From: Amycolatopsis sp. CA-128772
Lineage (GTDB): Bacteria > Actinomycetota > Actinomycetes > Mycobacteriales > Pseudonocardiaceae
Assembly: GCF_002904295.1 (NCBI RefSeq)
Contig: NZ_PPHG01000071.1
Location: forward strand, 1-64,000
Direction: 5' to 3'
Length of the DNA: 64,000 nt
The position numbers were made by a program, and so were the translations under genes. Numbering within the stretch: position 1 is the stretch's first letter; each line of letters begins with the position of its first letter. Shown piece by piece: positions 53,831 to 61,832 of this stretch. Under the pieces are notes generated by a model. It searched no databases and was not told where the DNA came from. It worked only from the letters and a program-made list of their open reading frames with translations.

Positions 53831-54500
53831 GCGGCTCGGCGTCGCCGTACGGGATGTCGAGGTCCTCGGGCCGCAGCCGGCGGAGCGGGGCCACCTCGGC
53901 GGTCACGGAGAACGAGGCGATCCGGTCGGTGCGGAACGCCCGGATCGCCTTGCGCAGCCGGCACCAGGCGATGAGGTACCAGTGGTCCGGCTTGCCGACG
54001 TAGCCCAGCGGCTCGATCTCGCGGCGGGTGACGGTGCCGTCGCGGTCGGCGTACCGGATGCGCAGGACCCGGCGGATGCCCAGCACCTGCGGCATCGGCG
54101 GGATGGGGCCGTCGCCGAGCAGGTGGATGCTGGCGGCGAGGTCACGGGCCATGGCGGCGTCCTCCTGCCGCATCGCGGCGACGAGCTTGCGCAGCGCCGA
54201 GCGCCCTTCCGCCCGGAAGGGGGTGCCGTCGAGGTGCCTCAGCGCGAGGGCCATGGCGACCGCTTCGGCGGCCGTCAGGTTGACCGGCGGCATGGTGTGG
54301 GCCTTGTCGAGGCAGTAGCCGCCGGTGCGGCCGGGTTCGGCGTAGATGGGCACGCCGGACTCCTGCAGCGCGCCGATGTCCCGTTCGACGGTGCGCGTGC
54401 TGACCTCGAACCGGCTCGCCAGCCACCGCGCACTCCGCGGCCGGGGCGCGACGGCCCGCAGTTCTTCGACAAGGGCGTAGAGACGATCGGTCCGGTTCAC
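53814..54500 (-). CDS. WYL-domain HTH transcriptional regulator
   Basis: A 228-residue YafY/PafC-type regulator. N-terminal winged helix: RTDRLYALVEELRA and LASRFEVSTRTVERDIGALQE. The WYL domain has REIEPLGYVGKPDHWYLIAWCRLRKAIRAFRTDRI. GTG at 54500 starts NRTDRLY at the usual distance. Ligand may be nucleic acid or small molecule. Pairing with a VOC gene is common, so it may control that gene. Confidence 0.9.
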   Translation of the reverse strand: MNRTDRLYALVEELRAVAPRPRSARWLASRFEVSTRTVERDIGALQESGVPIYAEPGRTGGYCLDKAHTMPPVNLTAAEAVAMALALRHLDGTPFRAEGRSALRKLVAAMRQEDAAMARDLAASIHLLGDGPIPPMPQVLGIRRVLRIRYADRDGTVTRREIEPLGYVGKPDHWYLIAWCRLRKAIRAFRTDRIASFSVTAEVAPLRRLRPEDLDIPYGDAEPLTLAG

Positions 54501-54532
54501 GTGGCCGACTGTAGGAGGGAGGTACGACAGTT

Positions 54533-55273
54533 TCAGGCGAGCGCGAGCAGCGCGGCCGCGACGGCGGCTTCGACACCCGCGCCGAGGACGTCGCCGGTGA
54601 CGCCCCCTAGGCGTTGGGTGCACCTGAGGAGGAGGGCGCCGGCGGTGGCGTAGGCGAGGAGCACGGCGAGCGGCCCGCGCCACCACGGGACGCCGGGAAG
54701 CAGGGTGGCGAGCCCGGCGGCGGCCACCCCGACGGCAACCGCGGCGACGCGCGGAACCGACCCGGCGACGGTGGCGCCGAGCCCTTCGGGCCGGGCCGAG
54801 GGAACACCGCGTGCGCACGCCATCGAGAGCGTGCACCGCCCGATGAGGACGGCGGCAGCGGCCGTGAAGGGGTTGGCGGCGGCGAGCGCGCCGACCTGGA
54901 CGAGGAGGACGAGAACGAGAGTGGCAACACCGGTGGGCCCGGAGTCGCCGCGGCGCATGACGTCGAGGGCTTTGCCGCGGTCGTAGGAGGCACCCAGGCC
55001 GTCGGCGGTATCGGCGAGCCCGTCGAGGTGCAGCCCCCGGCTGCCGAGCGCAACGGCCCCGAGGGCAACAGCCGCGGCGGCGAGGGCCGGAACGTCAAGC
55101 GTCCGGCCGGCGGCGACGACGAGCCCGGCGGCCACGGCCAGGGGAAGCGCGGCCAGCGGCGCAAGCAGCATGGCCCCGCCGGCAACCCGCCGATCGATGA
55201 CACGGGGCGCCGGAACGCGGACGGTGGTCAACGTCCCGACGGCCATCCGCGCGGAGTCGAGCCAGCGGCTCAT
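54533..55273 (-). CDS. cobS: adenosylcobinamide-GDP ribazoletransferase
   Basis: Membrane enzyme joining GDP-cobinamide and alpha-ribazole to complete the nucleotide loop (CobV in Pseudomonas naming). 246 residues, 5-7 helices. Motif SRGLHLDGLADTADGLGASYDR is the conserved acidic catalytic segment. RMAVGTLTTVRVPAP opens the protein. Same strand as cobT and cobU upstream, but separated from cobT by a 322-nt repeat region. Confidence 0.95.
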   Translation of the reverse strand: MSRWLDSARMAVGTLTTVRVPAPRVIDRRVAGGAMLLAPLAALPLAVAAGLVVAAGRTLDVPALAAAAVALGAVALGSRGLHLDGLADTADGLGASYDRGKALDVMRRGDSGPTGVATLVLVLLVQVGALAAANPFTAAAAVLIGRCTLSMACARGVPSARPEGLGATVAGSVPRVAAVAVGVAAAGLATLLPGVPWWRGPLAVLLAYATAGALLLRCTQRLGGVTGDVLGAGVEAAVAAALLALA

Positions 55274-55333
55274 GCCGGCCCGTCCACAGCGCAGGGGAAA
55301 GGAGCCGGGGCGGCACGGTCGTGGCGCCGCCCG

Positions 55334-55665
55334 CAGCTGCTCGGCTGCGGGTGGCCGGGCAGCGGCGCGCCCTCGCGCGACGGCCGGCGGTACCGGGTGC
55401 GCGGTTGGCGCGGTCCGGCGCTGCGGCCTGGCCTCATGCCGGTACGCCCATGTCGGTGAGGATGGCGCGGGCCGTCCGCCGGGTCGCGCCGGCCCCAGCT
55501 GTTCCGCTGCGGGTGGCCGGGCAGCGGCGCGCCCTCGCGCGACCGCCCGCGGTACCGGATGCGCGACCGGCGCAAGCCGGCGCTGCGGCCTGCCCTCATG
55601 CCAGATCGGCCAGCAGGCCCATGTCGGCCAGGATGGCGCGGGCCGCCCGCAAGGTCGGGACGGCC
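55334..55665. repeat. tandem duplication including the cobT 3' end
   Basis: Two copies of a unit of about 162 bp, at 55334-55495 and 55496-55665. Both begin CAGCTG followed by a shared GCTGCGGGTGGCCGGGCAGC. The second copy includes the true end of cobT (codons for ARAILADMGLLADLA and TGA). The first carries a diverged version that would read TARAILTDMGVPA followed by a stop. It is a non-functional copy of the gene end inside the cobT-cobS intergenic region. Confidence 0.8.
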
Positions 55666-56609
55666 TGGACCGCGCCGCTGCCCTCGCCGAGGCGGAGCCC
55701 GAGGTCCAGGATCGGCTCCAGGCCGAGCGCCTTCAGCGCGAACGCCTGCGAGGGTTCCGTCGATCGGTGGCCGGCCAGCCACCACTGCTCCGCTCCCGGT
55801 GCGACGTCGCGCGCCACCAAGGCCGCCGCGCCGGAAAACACGCCGTCCAGCAGTACCGGGATGCCCAGGACCGCCGCCTGGACCAGGAAGCCCGCCGTGG
55901 CCGCCACGCAGGCGCTGCCCAGGGCCGTCAGGCGCTCGAACGGGTCCTCCGTTCGGCCCTCCGCCCGGGTCAGGGCCGCCGCCACCGCGGCCGTCTTGCG
56001 ATCGAGGCCCGCCGCGTCGACTCCGGTGCCCGTGCCGACCACCTCCGCCGCCGGGAGGCCCAGGGATGCTGCCACCAGGGCCGCGCACATCGCCGTGTTG
56101 CCGATGCCCATGTCGCCCGGGATCAGCACGTCCGTTTCGCGCTCCTCGAGCGCGATCGCCCGGCCCGCCTCGAACGCCGCCTGGGCTTCGCCCGGGAGCA
56201 ACGCGTCCTCGACGTCGATCGAGCCCGAGCCGCGGCGGATCTTGTGCGCCGTGACCTCCGGCGGAACGTCCGCGCCGTCCCAGTCGACGCCGAGGTCGGC
56301 GACCCGTACCCGGGCGCCGACCTGGGCGGCCAGGACGTTGACGCCGCTCTTGCCGGCCAGGAACACCCGCACCATCGCCGCCGTCACTTCGCGCGGGTAC
56401 GCCGAGAGCGCCGAGACGCCGTGGTCGCCGGCGAAGACGACCACGCGGACGTCGTCCAGGGGGCGTGGCGGGACGCTCCCGTGGGCCGCGGACAGCCAGG
56501 CGGCGATCTCCTCCAGCCTGCCCAGCGCGCCGAGCGGCTTGACCAGGCCGTCGAGCCGCTCCAGGGCGGCGGTGCGGGCGGCAGGGTCGGGCACGGGTAC
56601 GTTGAACAC
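55596..56609 (-). CDS. cobT: nicotinate-nucleotide:dimethylbenzimidazole phosphoribosyltransferase
   Basis: Makes alpha-ribazole phosphate from DMB (product of BluB). 337 residues (CobU in Pseudomonas naming). Family segments LDGLVKPLGALGRLEEIAAWL, VFAGDHGVSALSAYP, GDMGIGNTAMCAAL and LDGVFSGAAALVA. The GTG at 56609 has AGGAGG 6 nt upstream, which decides it over longer frames. Its 3' end is partly duplicated downstream. Confidence 0.95.
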   Translation of the reverse strand: MFNVPVPDPAARTAALERLDGLVKPLGALGRLEEIAAWLSAAHGSVPPRPLDDVRVVVFAGDHGVSALSAYPREVTAAMVRVFLAGKSGVNVLAAQVGARVRVADLGVDWDGADVPPEVTAHKIRRGSGSIDVEDALLPGEAQAAFEAGRAIALEERETDVLIPGDMGIGNTAMCAALVAASLGLPAAEVVGTGTGVDAAGLDRKTAAVAAALTRAEGRTEDPFERLTALGSACVAATAGFLVQAAVLGIPVLLDGVFSGAAALVARDVAPGAEQWWLAGHRSTEPSQAFALKALGLEPILDLGLRLGEGSGAVQAVPTLRAARAILADMGLLADLA

Positions 56610-56622
56610 GGGCGCCTCCTGG

Positions 56623-57264
56623 CTACAGGTCGAGCGCCCGGCCCGCGACGACCAGCACGACCCGGTCGGCGTCGGCGGACACCCGGTTGTTGAGTGCGCC
56701 CAGCACATCACGGAACAGCCGTCCGGACGACGTTGCGGGCACCACACCGCTGCCGACCTCGTTGCTGACCGCGACCACCGGCACCCGCGCCGCGGCCCAC
56801 GCGGCGAGGAAGTCCTCGAGCCGGTCGTCCAGCCGGTGCTCCCAGCCCGGCTTCTGCTGCCACGCGCCGACGTCGTCCAGCACGCGGGACAGCCACGTGC
56901 CGAGGCAGTCGATCAGCAGCGGCTCGGTCGCGCTCCGGAGGATGCCCGCGAGGTCCGTGGTCTCGACGGTCTTCCAGTTCGCCGGCCGCCGGGCCTGGTG
57001 CGCGGCCACCCGCGCGGCCCATTCGGGATCGTCCTCGCCCGCGGGCAGGCCGGGTGCGACGTAGACGAGGCGCGCGTGGTGGGCGACCAGCCGCTCGGCG
57101 TGCCGTGACTTCCCCGAACGGACGCCGCCGAGGACCAGCACCTTGCCTTCGTCGCGCCCGTACCGGCGGAGGGCGCGTGCCAGGGTCTCTAGGTACCCGG
57201 CGAGCCGGTGGGTCAGCCGCGCCGACGAACGTGTTCCAGCGGAGGCGGCATCGGACACAGTCAT
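56623..57264 (-). CDS. cobU: adenosylcobinamide kinase / GTP:phosphate guanylyltransferase
   Basis: Phosphorylates and guanylylates adenosylcobinamide. The P-loop GGVRSGKS is at residues 46-53, then YVAPGLPAGEDDPEWAARVAAH, LLIDCLGTWLSRVL and VVAVSNEVGSGVVP. About 213 residues; the 40 residues before the P-loop are longer than in Salmonella CobU, and a shorter start is not obvious. Divergent from cobD with 36 nt between starts. Confidence 0.94.
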   Translation of the reverse strand: MTVSDAASAGTRSSARLTHRLAGYLETLARALRRYGRDEGKVLVLGGVRSGKSRHAERLVAHHARLVYVAPGLPAGEDDPEWAARVAAHQARRPANWKTVETTDLAGILRSATEPLLIDCLGTWLSRVLDDVGAWQQKPGWEHRLDDRLEDFLAAWAAARVPVVAVSNEVGSGVVPATSSGRLFRDVLGALNNRVSADADRVVLVVAGRALDL

Positions 57265-57300
57265 ACCCGGCATTGTGGTGCACGCGCTACCGTGCGCCAC

Positions 57301-58224
57301 GTGCCACTCCGTCTAGGGACAAGCGCGGCCGGACTCGTGACCGGATATGGTGCCGACGCTCTGTTCGGTGACCCCCGAACGGGGCATCCGGTCGCCCTGT
57401 TCGGTACAGCCGCGGCTCGTCTGGAACACCGTCTGTGGGCCGACTCGAAGCCGCGCGGAGTCGCGTACGCGGCGTTGTGCACGTTCGGCGCTGTCGGCCT
57501 CGGCGTAGCCCTTCAGGCGGCGACGCGGCGACGTCCCTTCGCGCGCTTCGCGGCCACCGCTGTCTGTACGTGGGTCGTGCTCGGCGGCCGCGGCCTCGCC
57601 GCCGAAGGCGCCGAAATGGCGCGGCTGCTCGAAGCGGGCGAAGTACCCGAAGCGCGTCAGCGGCTCTCGCACCTCTGCGCCCGCGACGCGACGACGCTCG
57701 ACTCCGCCGAGCTGACCCGCGCGGCCACCGAGTCGATCGCCGAAAACACGTCGGACGCCGTCGTCGCGCCGTTGTTCTGGGGCGCCGTCGCCGGGATCCC
57801 GGGTCTCCTCGGCTACCGCGCGCTCAACACGCTCGACGCCATGGTCGGCTACCGCTCGCCGCGCTACCGCCGCTTCGGCTGGGCCGCGGCGCGGGCCGAC
57901 GACGTCGTCAACCTGGCGCCGTCGCGGATCGGCGCCGCCCTCACGGTGCTGTCCGCCGGCGGCCGGGCGCGGGAGGCCTGGCGGACGTGGCGTCGCGACG
58001 GTGGACGGCACCCCAGCCCGAACGCCGGCCAGGTGGAGGCCGCCTTCGCGGGTGCGCTGGACGTCCGGCTCGGCGGGACGAACAGCTACGGCGGCGAGGT
58101 CGAGAGCCGGGCACGGCTCGGGGACGGGCGCGAGCCGGAACCGCTCGATCTGCGGCGTGCGGTGCGGTTGTCGCGCCGGGTCGGGGCCGCCGCGGTCGCG
58201 CTGGCGGCGGTGGCGGCCCGGTGA
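57301..58224 (+). CDS. cobD: cobalamin biosynthesis protein CobD/CbiB
   Basis: Membrane enzyme that attaches aminopropanol (or its phosphate) to adenosylcobyric acid. 307 residues with about five hydrophobic segments. Family motifs GYGADALFGDPRTGHPVALFG, TRAATESIAENTSDAVVAPLFW, YRALNTLDAMVGYRSPRY and RRDGGRHPSPNAGQVEAAFAG. GTG 57301. Its stop overlaps the cobQ GTG (GTGA). Confidence 0.95.
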   Translation: MPLRLGTSAAGLVTGYGADALFGDPRTGHPVALFGTAAARLEHRLWADSKPRGVAYAALCTFGAVGLGVALQAATRRRPFARFAATAVCTWVVLGGRGLAAEGAEMARLLEAGEVPEARQRLSHLCARDATTLDSAELTRAATESIAENTSDAVVAPLFWGAVAGIPGLLGYRALNTLDAMVGYRSPRYRRFGWAAARADDVVNLAPSRIGAALTVLSAGGRAREAWRTWRRDGGRHPSPNAGQVEAAFAGALDVRLGGTNSYGGEVESRARLGDGREPEPLDLRRAVRLSRRVGAAAVALAAVAAR

Positions 58225-59702
58225 CCGGCCTGCTCGTCGCGGGGACGACGTCCGACGCCGGGAAGAGCCTGGTCACCGCCGGGATCTGCCGCTGGCTGGC
58301 GCGCCGGGGCGTGCGCGTTGCGCCGTTCAAGGCGCAGAACATGTCCAACAACTCGATGGTCTGCGCCGACGGCGCCGAGATCGGCCGCGCCCAGTGGGTG
58401 CAGGCCCGCGCCGCCGGCGCCGAACCCGAGGCGGCGATGAACCCGGTGCTGCTCAAGCCGGGCAGCGACCGGCGCAGCCACGTCGTCGCGCTCGGGAAGC
58501 CGTTCGGCACCCTCGAAGCGGGGGAGTACGCCACCGGGCGCGCCGGGCTGGCCGAGATCGCCTTCGGCGCCTTCGCCGACCTCAGCTCGCGCTACGACGT
58601 CGTCGTCTGCGAAGGCGCGGGAAGCCCGGCGGAGATCAACCTGCGCGGCGGCGACTACGTCAACATGGGGCTCGCGCGGCGGTTCGGGCTGCCGGTGCTG
58701 GTCGTCGGCGACATCGACCGCGGCGGTGTGCTGGCGGCGATGTTCGGCACCCTCGCGCTGCTGTCGGCCGAGGACCAGGCGCTGGTCGCGGGCTGGGTGG
58801 TCAACAAGTTCCGCGGCGACGTCGGGCTGCTGCGCCCGGGCCTGGACAGCCTCGAAAAGGTGACCGGACGGCCGGTGCTGGGCGTGCTGCCGTGGCTCGA
58901 CCGCGTGTGGATCGACTCGGAGGACGCCCTCGCGGCGGCGGGGTGGCGCCGCGAGACGCACGGCGGCGGGCTCGGCGTGGCGGTCGTCCGGTTCCCGCGC
59001 GCGTCCAACGCCACCGACGTCGACGCGCTGGCCGCGGAACCCGGGGTCACGGTGACGCTGACGGCCGACCCCGACGTGGTCGCGGCGGCGGACGTGGTGG
59101 TGCTGCCGGGATCCCGCGCCACGGTGGCCGACCTGACCTGGCTGCGCGACCGCGGCCTCGACACGGCGCTGGCGGCCCGCGCGGCGGCCGGGCGCCCGGT
59201 CCTGGGCATCTGCGGGGGCTACCAGATGCTCACCGAGTCCATTGTGGACGAGATCGAGTCCGGCGCGGGGGCGGTGCCCGGCATGGGGTTGCTACCGGGG
59301 AAGGTGACGTTCGCGGCGGAGAAGGTGCTGGCCCGGCCATCGGGAACGTGGCGCGGCCACCGGGTGGACGCCTACGAGATCCACCACGGCTCGGTGACCA
59401 CGACGGACCCGGACAAGTCCTTTCTGGACGGTGCCCGCGCGGGCGCGGTGTGGGGCACGATGTGGCACGGAGCGTTCGAGAACGACGCTTTCCGCCGCGC
59501 GTGGCTCACGGAGGCGGCGACGCAGGCGGGGGTCGCGTGGACCCCGGCCCCGGGCGCGCCGGGCTTCGGCGAGCTGCGCGAAGAGATGCTGGACAAGCTG
59601 GCGGACGCGGTGGACGAGCACCTCGACACGGCGACGCTGGCGACGCTGCTGGAGCGCGGTGCACCACCGGACCTGCCGTTCGTGCCGCCGGGCGCGCCGT
59701 AA
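58221..59702 (+). CDS. cobQ: cobyric acid synthase
   Basis: Glutamine amidotransferase amidating side chains b, d, e and g of adenosylcobyrinic diamide. 493 residues. N-terminal VAGTTSDAGKSLVTAGICRWL and APFKAQNMSNNSMV, middle CEGAGSPAEINLRGGDYVNMG, and glutaminase domain with nucleophile in LGICGGYQML and EIHHGSV. GTG 58221 overlaps cobD. Last gene of this unit, followed by tandem repeats. Confidence 0.96.
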   Translation: MTGLLVAGTTSDAGKSLVTAGICRWLARRGVRVAPFKAQNMSNNSMVCADGAEIGRAQWVQARAAGAEPEAAMNPVLLKPGSDRRSHVVALGKPFGTLEAGEYATGRAGLAEIAFGAFADLSSRYDVVVCEGAGSPAEINLRGGDYVNMGLARRFGLPVLVVGDIDRGGVLAAMFGTLALLSAEDQALVAGWVVNKFRGDVGLLRPGLDSLEKVTGRPVLGVLPWLDRVWIDSEDALAAAGWRRETHGGGLGVAVVRFPRASNATDVDALAAEPGVTVTLTADPDVVAAADVVVLPGSRATVADLTWLRDRGLDTALAARAAAGRPVLGICGGYQMLTESIVDEIESGAGAVPGMGLLPGKVTFAAEKVLARPSGTWRGHRVDAYEIHHGSVTTTDPDKSFLDGARAGAVWGTMWHGAFENDAFRRAWLTEAATQAGVAWTPAPGAPGFGELREEMLDKLADAVDEHLDTATLATLLERGAPPDLPFVPPGAP

Positions 59703-59734
59703 CGCGGTCAGGGGAAGAGCGCCGGGGCGAGGGT

Positions 59735-59905
59735 CGGAGTGGCGAGGCAATGCTTCGGCCCTGCCACCCGCGGGGCCGGAGTGGCGAGGCAATGCTCCGG
59801 CCCTGCCACCCGCGGGCCGGAGTGGCGAGCCAATGCTCCGGCCGGCTCCGGCCCTGCCGCCCGCGCGAAGCCGCAGCCGGCCCCGCGCGAAGCCGCAGCC
59901 GGCCC
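59735..59905. repeat. tandem 41-42-bp and about 21-bp repeats after cobQ
   Basis: Three 41-42-bp units begin at 59735, 59777 and 59818 (core CGGAGTGGCGAGGCAATGCT), followed by two copies of about 21 bp containing CGCGAAGCCGCAGCCGGCCC at about 59855-59905. They fill the gap between the convergent cobQ and DUF4190 genes. Confidence 0.78.
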
Positions 59906-59916
59906 CGCGGCCCGCC

Positions 59917-60522
59917 TCAGCGGGGCAACGGACCGGTGAGCCGGCCGGAGCGTCCTTCCAGTCCGCACGTTCCGATACGTGCTCCGGCCGACCACGCCTG
60001 CTCGTCCGGTGCGTACCCGACGAGCACCAGTGACTGCGGGATCTCGAAGCCGCCGCCGAAGCGGGTGGACAGGCGGTCCTGGCAGCTGCGGTCGACCTCG
60101 GCCGCGGCTTCGGGGTCGCCCGGGTACGGCGTCTGGGGGCTCGCCACCGTGAACGCGTCGAAGACCACGCCGTCGTGCTCGCCCGCGCACGGCACCCGGA
60201 CCGCGTCGCGGCCGGGGAAGGCCTTGTCGTAGCAGTTCTCGACCTCCATGGCCGCGATCGGTGCGTTCGAGGCGCTCAACGCCGCGAAGAACCACACCGT
60301 GCTCACGATCGGCAACGCCACCGCCCAGGCCACGCCCGCGGCTATGCCGCCGATCGCCCAGGCACGGCCGCGGTCGCCGGTCCGGCGGATCCGGGCCAGC
60401 GCCGCGATGCCGAACACCATGCCCAGCACCGCCGTGACCCCGAAGCACCCCAGCACCCCGGTGACCAGCGATGCGGTCGCGTACCCGTCCCGCTTGCCGG
60501 GCCCGGTCGTCGATTCCCCCAT
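59917..60522 (-). CDS. DUF4190 / septum-formation-type membrane protein
   Basis: A 201-residue membrane protein. Two helices form a DUF4190 unit (ATASLVTGVLGCFGVTAVLGMVFGIAALARI and a second after GDRGRAWAIGG), with a soluble C-terminal domain of septum-formation type: NCYDKAF, VPCAGEHDGVVFDAF and CQDRL. The Cys residues could form disulfides outside the cell. ATG 60522 puts the hydrophobic part at the start; the longer frame is Arg/Pro-rich and not coding. Function unknown. Confidence 0.82.
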   Translation of the reverse strand: MGESTTGPGKRDGYATASLVTGVLGCFGVTAVLGMVFGIAALARIRRTGDRGRAWAIGGIAAGVAWAVALPIVSTVWFFAALSASNAPIAAMEVENCYDKAFPGRDAVRVPCAGEHDGVVFDAFTVASPQTPYPGDPEAAAEVDRSCQDRLSTRFGGGFEIPQSLVLVGYAPDEQAWSAGARIGTCGLEGRSGRLTGPLPR

Positions 60523-60569
60523 GGGAAAAGCGTAGGGGGACGCCCCGGCCCGGCGAGCTAACGATTCGG

Positions 60570-61325
60570 TCAGACGGCGACGGCCGTCCGCCGGTTCAGG
60601 GCCTTCTCCGCGAACGCGCCGAACGTCAGGCCCAGGGCCAGCCACAGCGTCGCCTGGGTGCCGACCGAGGCCGTGCGGAAGCTCCACAGCGTCGAGCCCG
60701 GGAACGTCGCCGGGACCTCGTCGACCGACGGCAGCAGCCAGGCCACCACGCCGATCACGACCAGGTAGCCCGCCGCTGCCAGGAGGAAGCCGTTCCACGC
60801 GCCCACTCGGTCCGCCAGCTTGCGGCCGGACACCGTGGCGAGGATGCCGACCAGCAGCGAGACCGCGACGAACCCGAAGTACAGCTCCGTCCGGGAACCG
60901 ATCGTGCCCGGCTGGCCCACCGCGGGCGGGTTGGCCGGGTACTTCAGGAACGGCACCAGGAACACCACGGCGAACGCGCCCGCCGTCAGGAGCAGCGCCG
61001 TCAGCCGGGGGCGCAGGGTGCCCAGCCGGCCTTGGGCGAACGCGAAGGCCAGCGACAACAGCCCGCCGATCGCGACGCCGTACACGAGCACGCCGGTCAG
61101 CAGGCCGAGGGTGCTCTGGATGTCGCGGGGGACGAGCTCCTCTTCGTGGTCTTCGGCAGGCGCAGGAGCCGAAGCGTCGTGGGAATGCGAGTGGCCGCCG
61201 CCGGATTCTTCGAGGCCGATGGCCGCGTTCACCGACGGCTCACCGAAGGCGTAGGCGAACCCGAACGCAAGCACACCGGCGATCAGGCCCGCGAGCATGC
61301 CGCGGACCAGCAAGGTCTTCATCAT
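60570..61325 (-). CDS. cbtA: CbtA-family cobalt transporter subunit
   Basis: Predicted cobalt permease, 251 residues with five or six helices. The opening helix is LVRGMLAGLIAGVLAFGFAYAFGEP and a periplasmic His-rich loop (GGGHSHSHDASAPAP) likely binds metal. Always paired with CbtB in B12-regulated loci. It follows cbtB by 19 nt under the same riboswitch leader. Confidence 0.92.
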   Translation of the reverse strand: MMKTLLVRGMLAGLIAGVLAFGFAYAFGEPSVNAAIGLEESGGGHSHSHDASAPAPAEDHEEELVPRDIQSTLGLLTGVLVYGVAIGGLLSLAFAFAQGRLGTLRPRLTALLLTAGAFAVVFLVPFLKYPANPPAVGQPGTIGSRTELYFGFVAVSLLVGILATVSGRKLADRVGAWNGFLLAAAGYLVVIGVVAWLLPSVDEVPATFPGSTLWSFRTASVGTQATLWLALGLTFGAFAEKALNRRTAVAV

Positions 61326-61344
61326 GGGAGTGCGTGCCCGCCGA

Positions 61345-61554
61345 TCAGTGGCAGGGGAAGGCCAGCAGGTGCCGGCCGTCGTGCACGAACTCGTGGACGT
61401 AGGAGTTCGCGAACACCGCCGTGGCGCCCTGCTCGGCGCTCACGAAGTAGAGCGCGATCAGCGCGAGGAGCACCACGAACACCGCCCACGGCACGATCTC
61501 ACGGATCGGGATGCGGATCGGGAGCGGAACGGCGGGAGCTGCCGTCTGGGTCAT
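61345..61554 (-). CDS. cbtB: CbtB small cobalt transporter subunit
   Basis: A 69-residue single-helix membrane protein (IVPWAVFVVLLALIALYFV) with the family's metal-binding C-terminus HEFVHDGRHLLAFPCH. Pairs with CbtA for cobalt uptake. GAGGAGG precedes the ATG. First gene after the second cobalamin riboswitch. Confidence 0.94.
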   Translation of the reverse strand: MTQTAAPAVPLPIRIPIREIVPWAVFVVLLALIALYFVSAEQGATAVFANSYVHEFVHDGRHLLAFPCH

Positions 61555-61589
61555 GAGTGGCCTCCTCGGGCTTTCGCGGCCTCATCGGG

Positions 61590-61700
61590 GTCGGTCACGA
61601 GGGTCCGGGTCTGGCTTCCCCCTGGCGGGGGTCACAGTGGCGCGACCGCGCGGACTTGCACCGCGTTCCGGAATCTCCTCGTCTGGCCGGTTGAGCGTAG
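61590..61700 (-). ncRNA. cobalamin riboswitch upstream of cbtB-cbtA
   Basis: On the minus strand: ACGAGGAGATTCCGGAACGCGG, TGCAAGTCC, the core GTCGCGCCACTGTGACCC, and the B12 box GAAGCCAGACCC near 61605-61617. A GC-rich hairpin near the cbtB SD can act as expression platform. Same architecture as the cobN leader. Boundaries approximate. Confidence 0.86.
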
Positions 61701-61723
61701 GTCCGCCGTTCCGGCCCCGTCAA

Positions 61724-61815
61724 TGAGGCTTATTCAGCCGTCGGCCGCCGCATGGCATCCGTGATGCCTCGCGACCTGCGTGGGGGGCGCGGCGGCCTGA
61801 CCAGAATAAGCCTCA
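61724..61815. repeat. inverted 12-bp copies TGAGGCTTATTC / GAATAAGCCTCA
   Basis: TGAGGCTTATTC at 61724-61735 and its exact complement GAATAAGCCTCA at 61804-61815, 68 nt apart, flanking the region between the cbtB riboswitch and the ROK gene. The rest of the interval is not palindromic. They may be two half-sites or two promoter-proximal elements of the same regulator. Confidence 0.6.
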
Positions 61816-61832
61816 AATGTGACAATGCCGCG

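Noticed and set aside
55274-55595. Hidden gene between cobS and cobT
   Set aside because: The open frames come from the duplicated cobT end and downstream repeat; none has a start or motif of its own.
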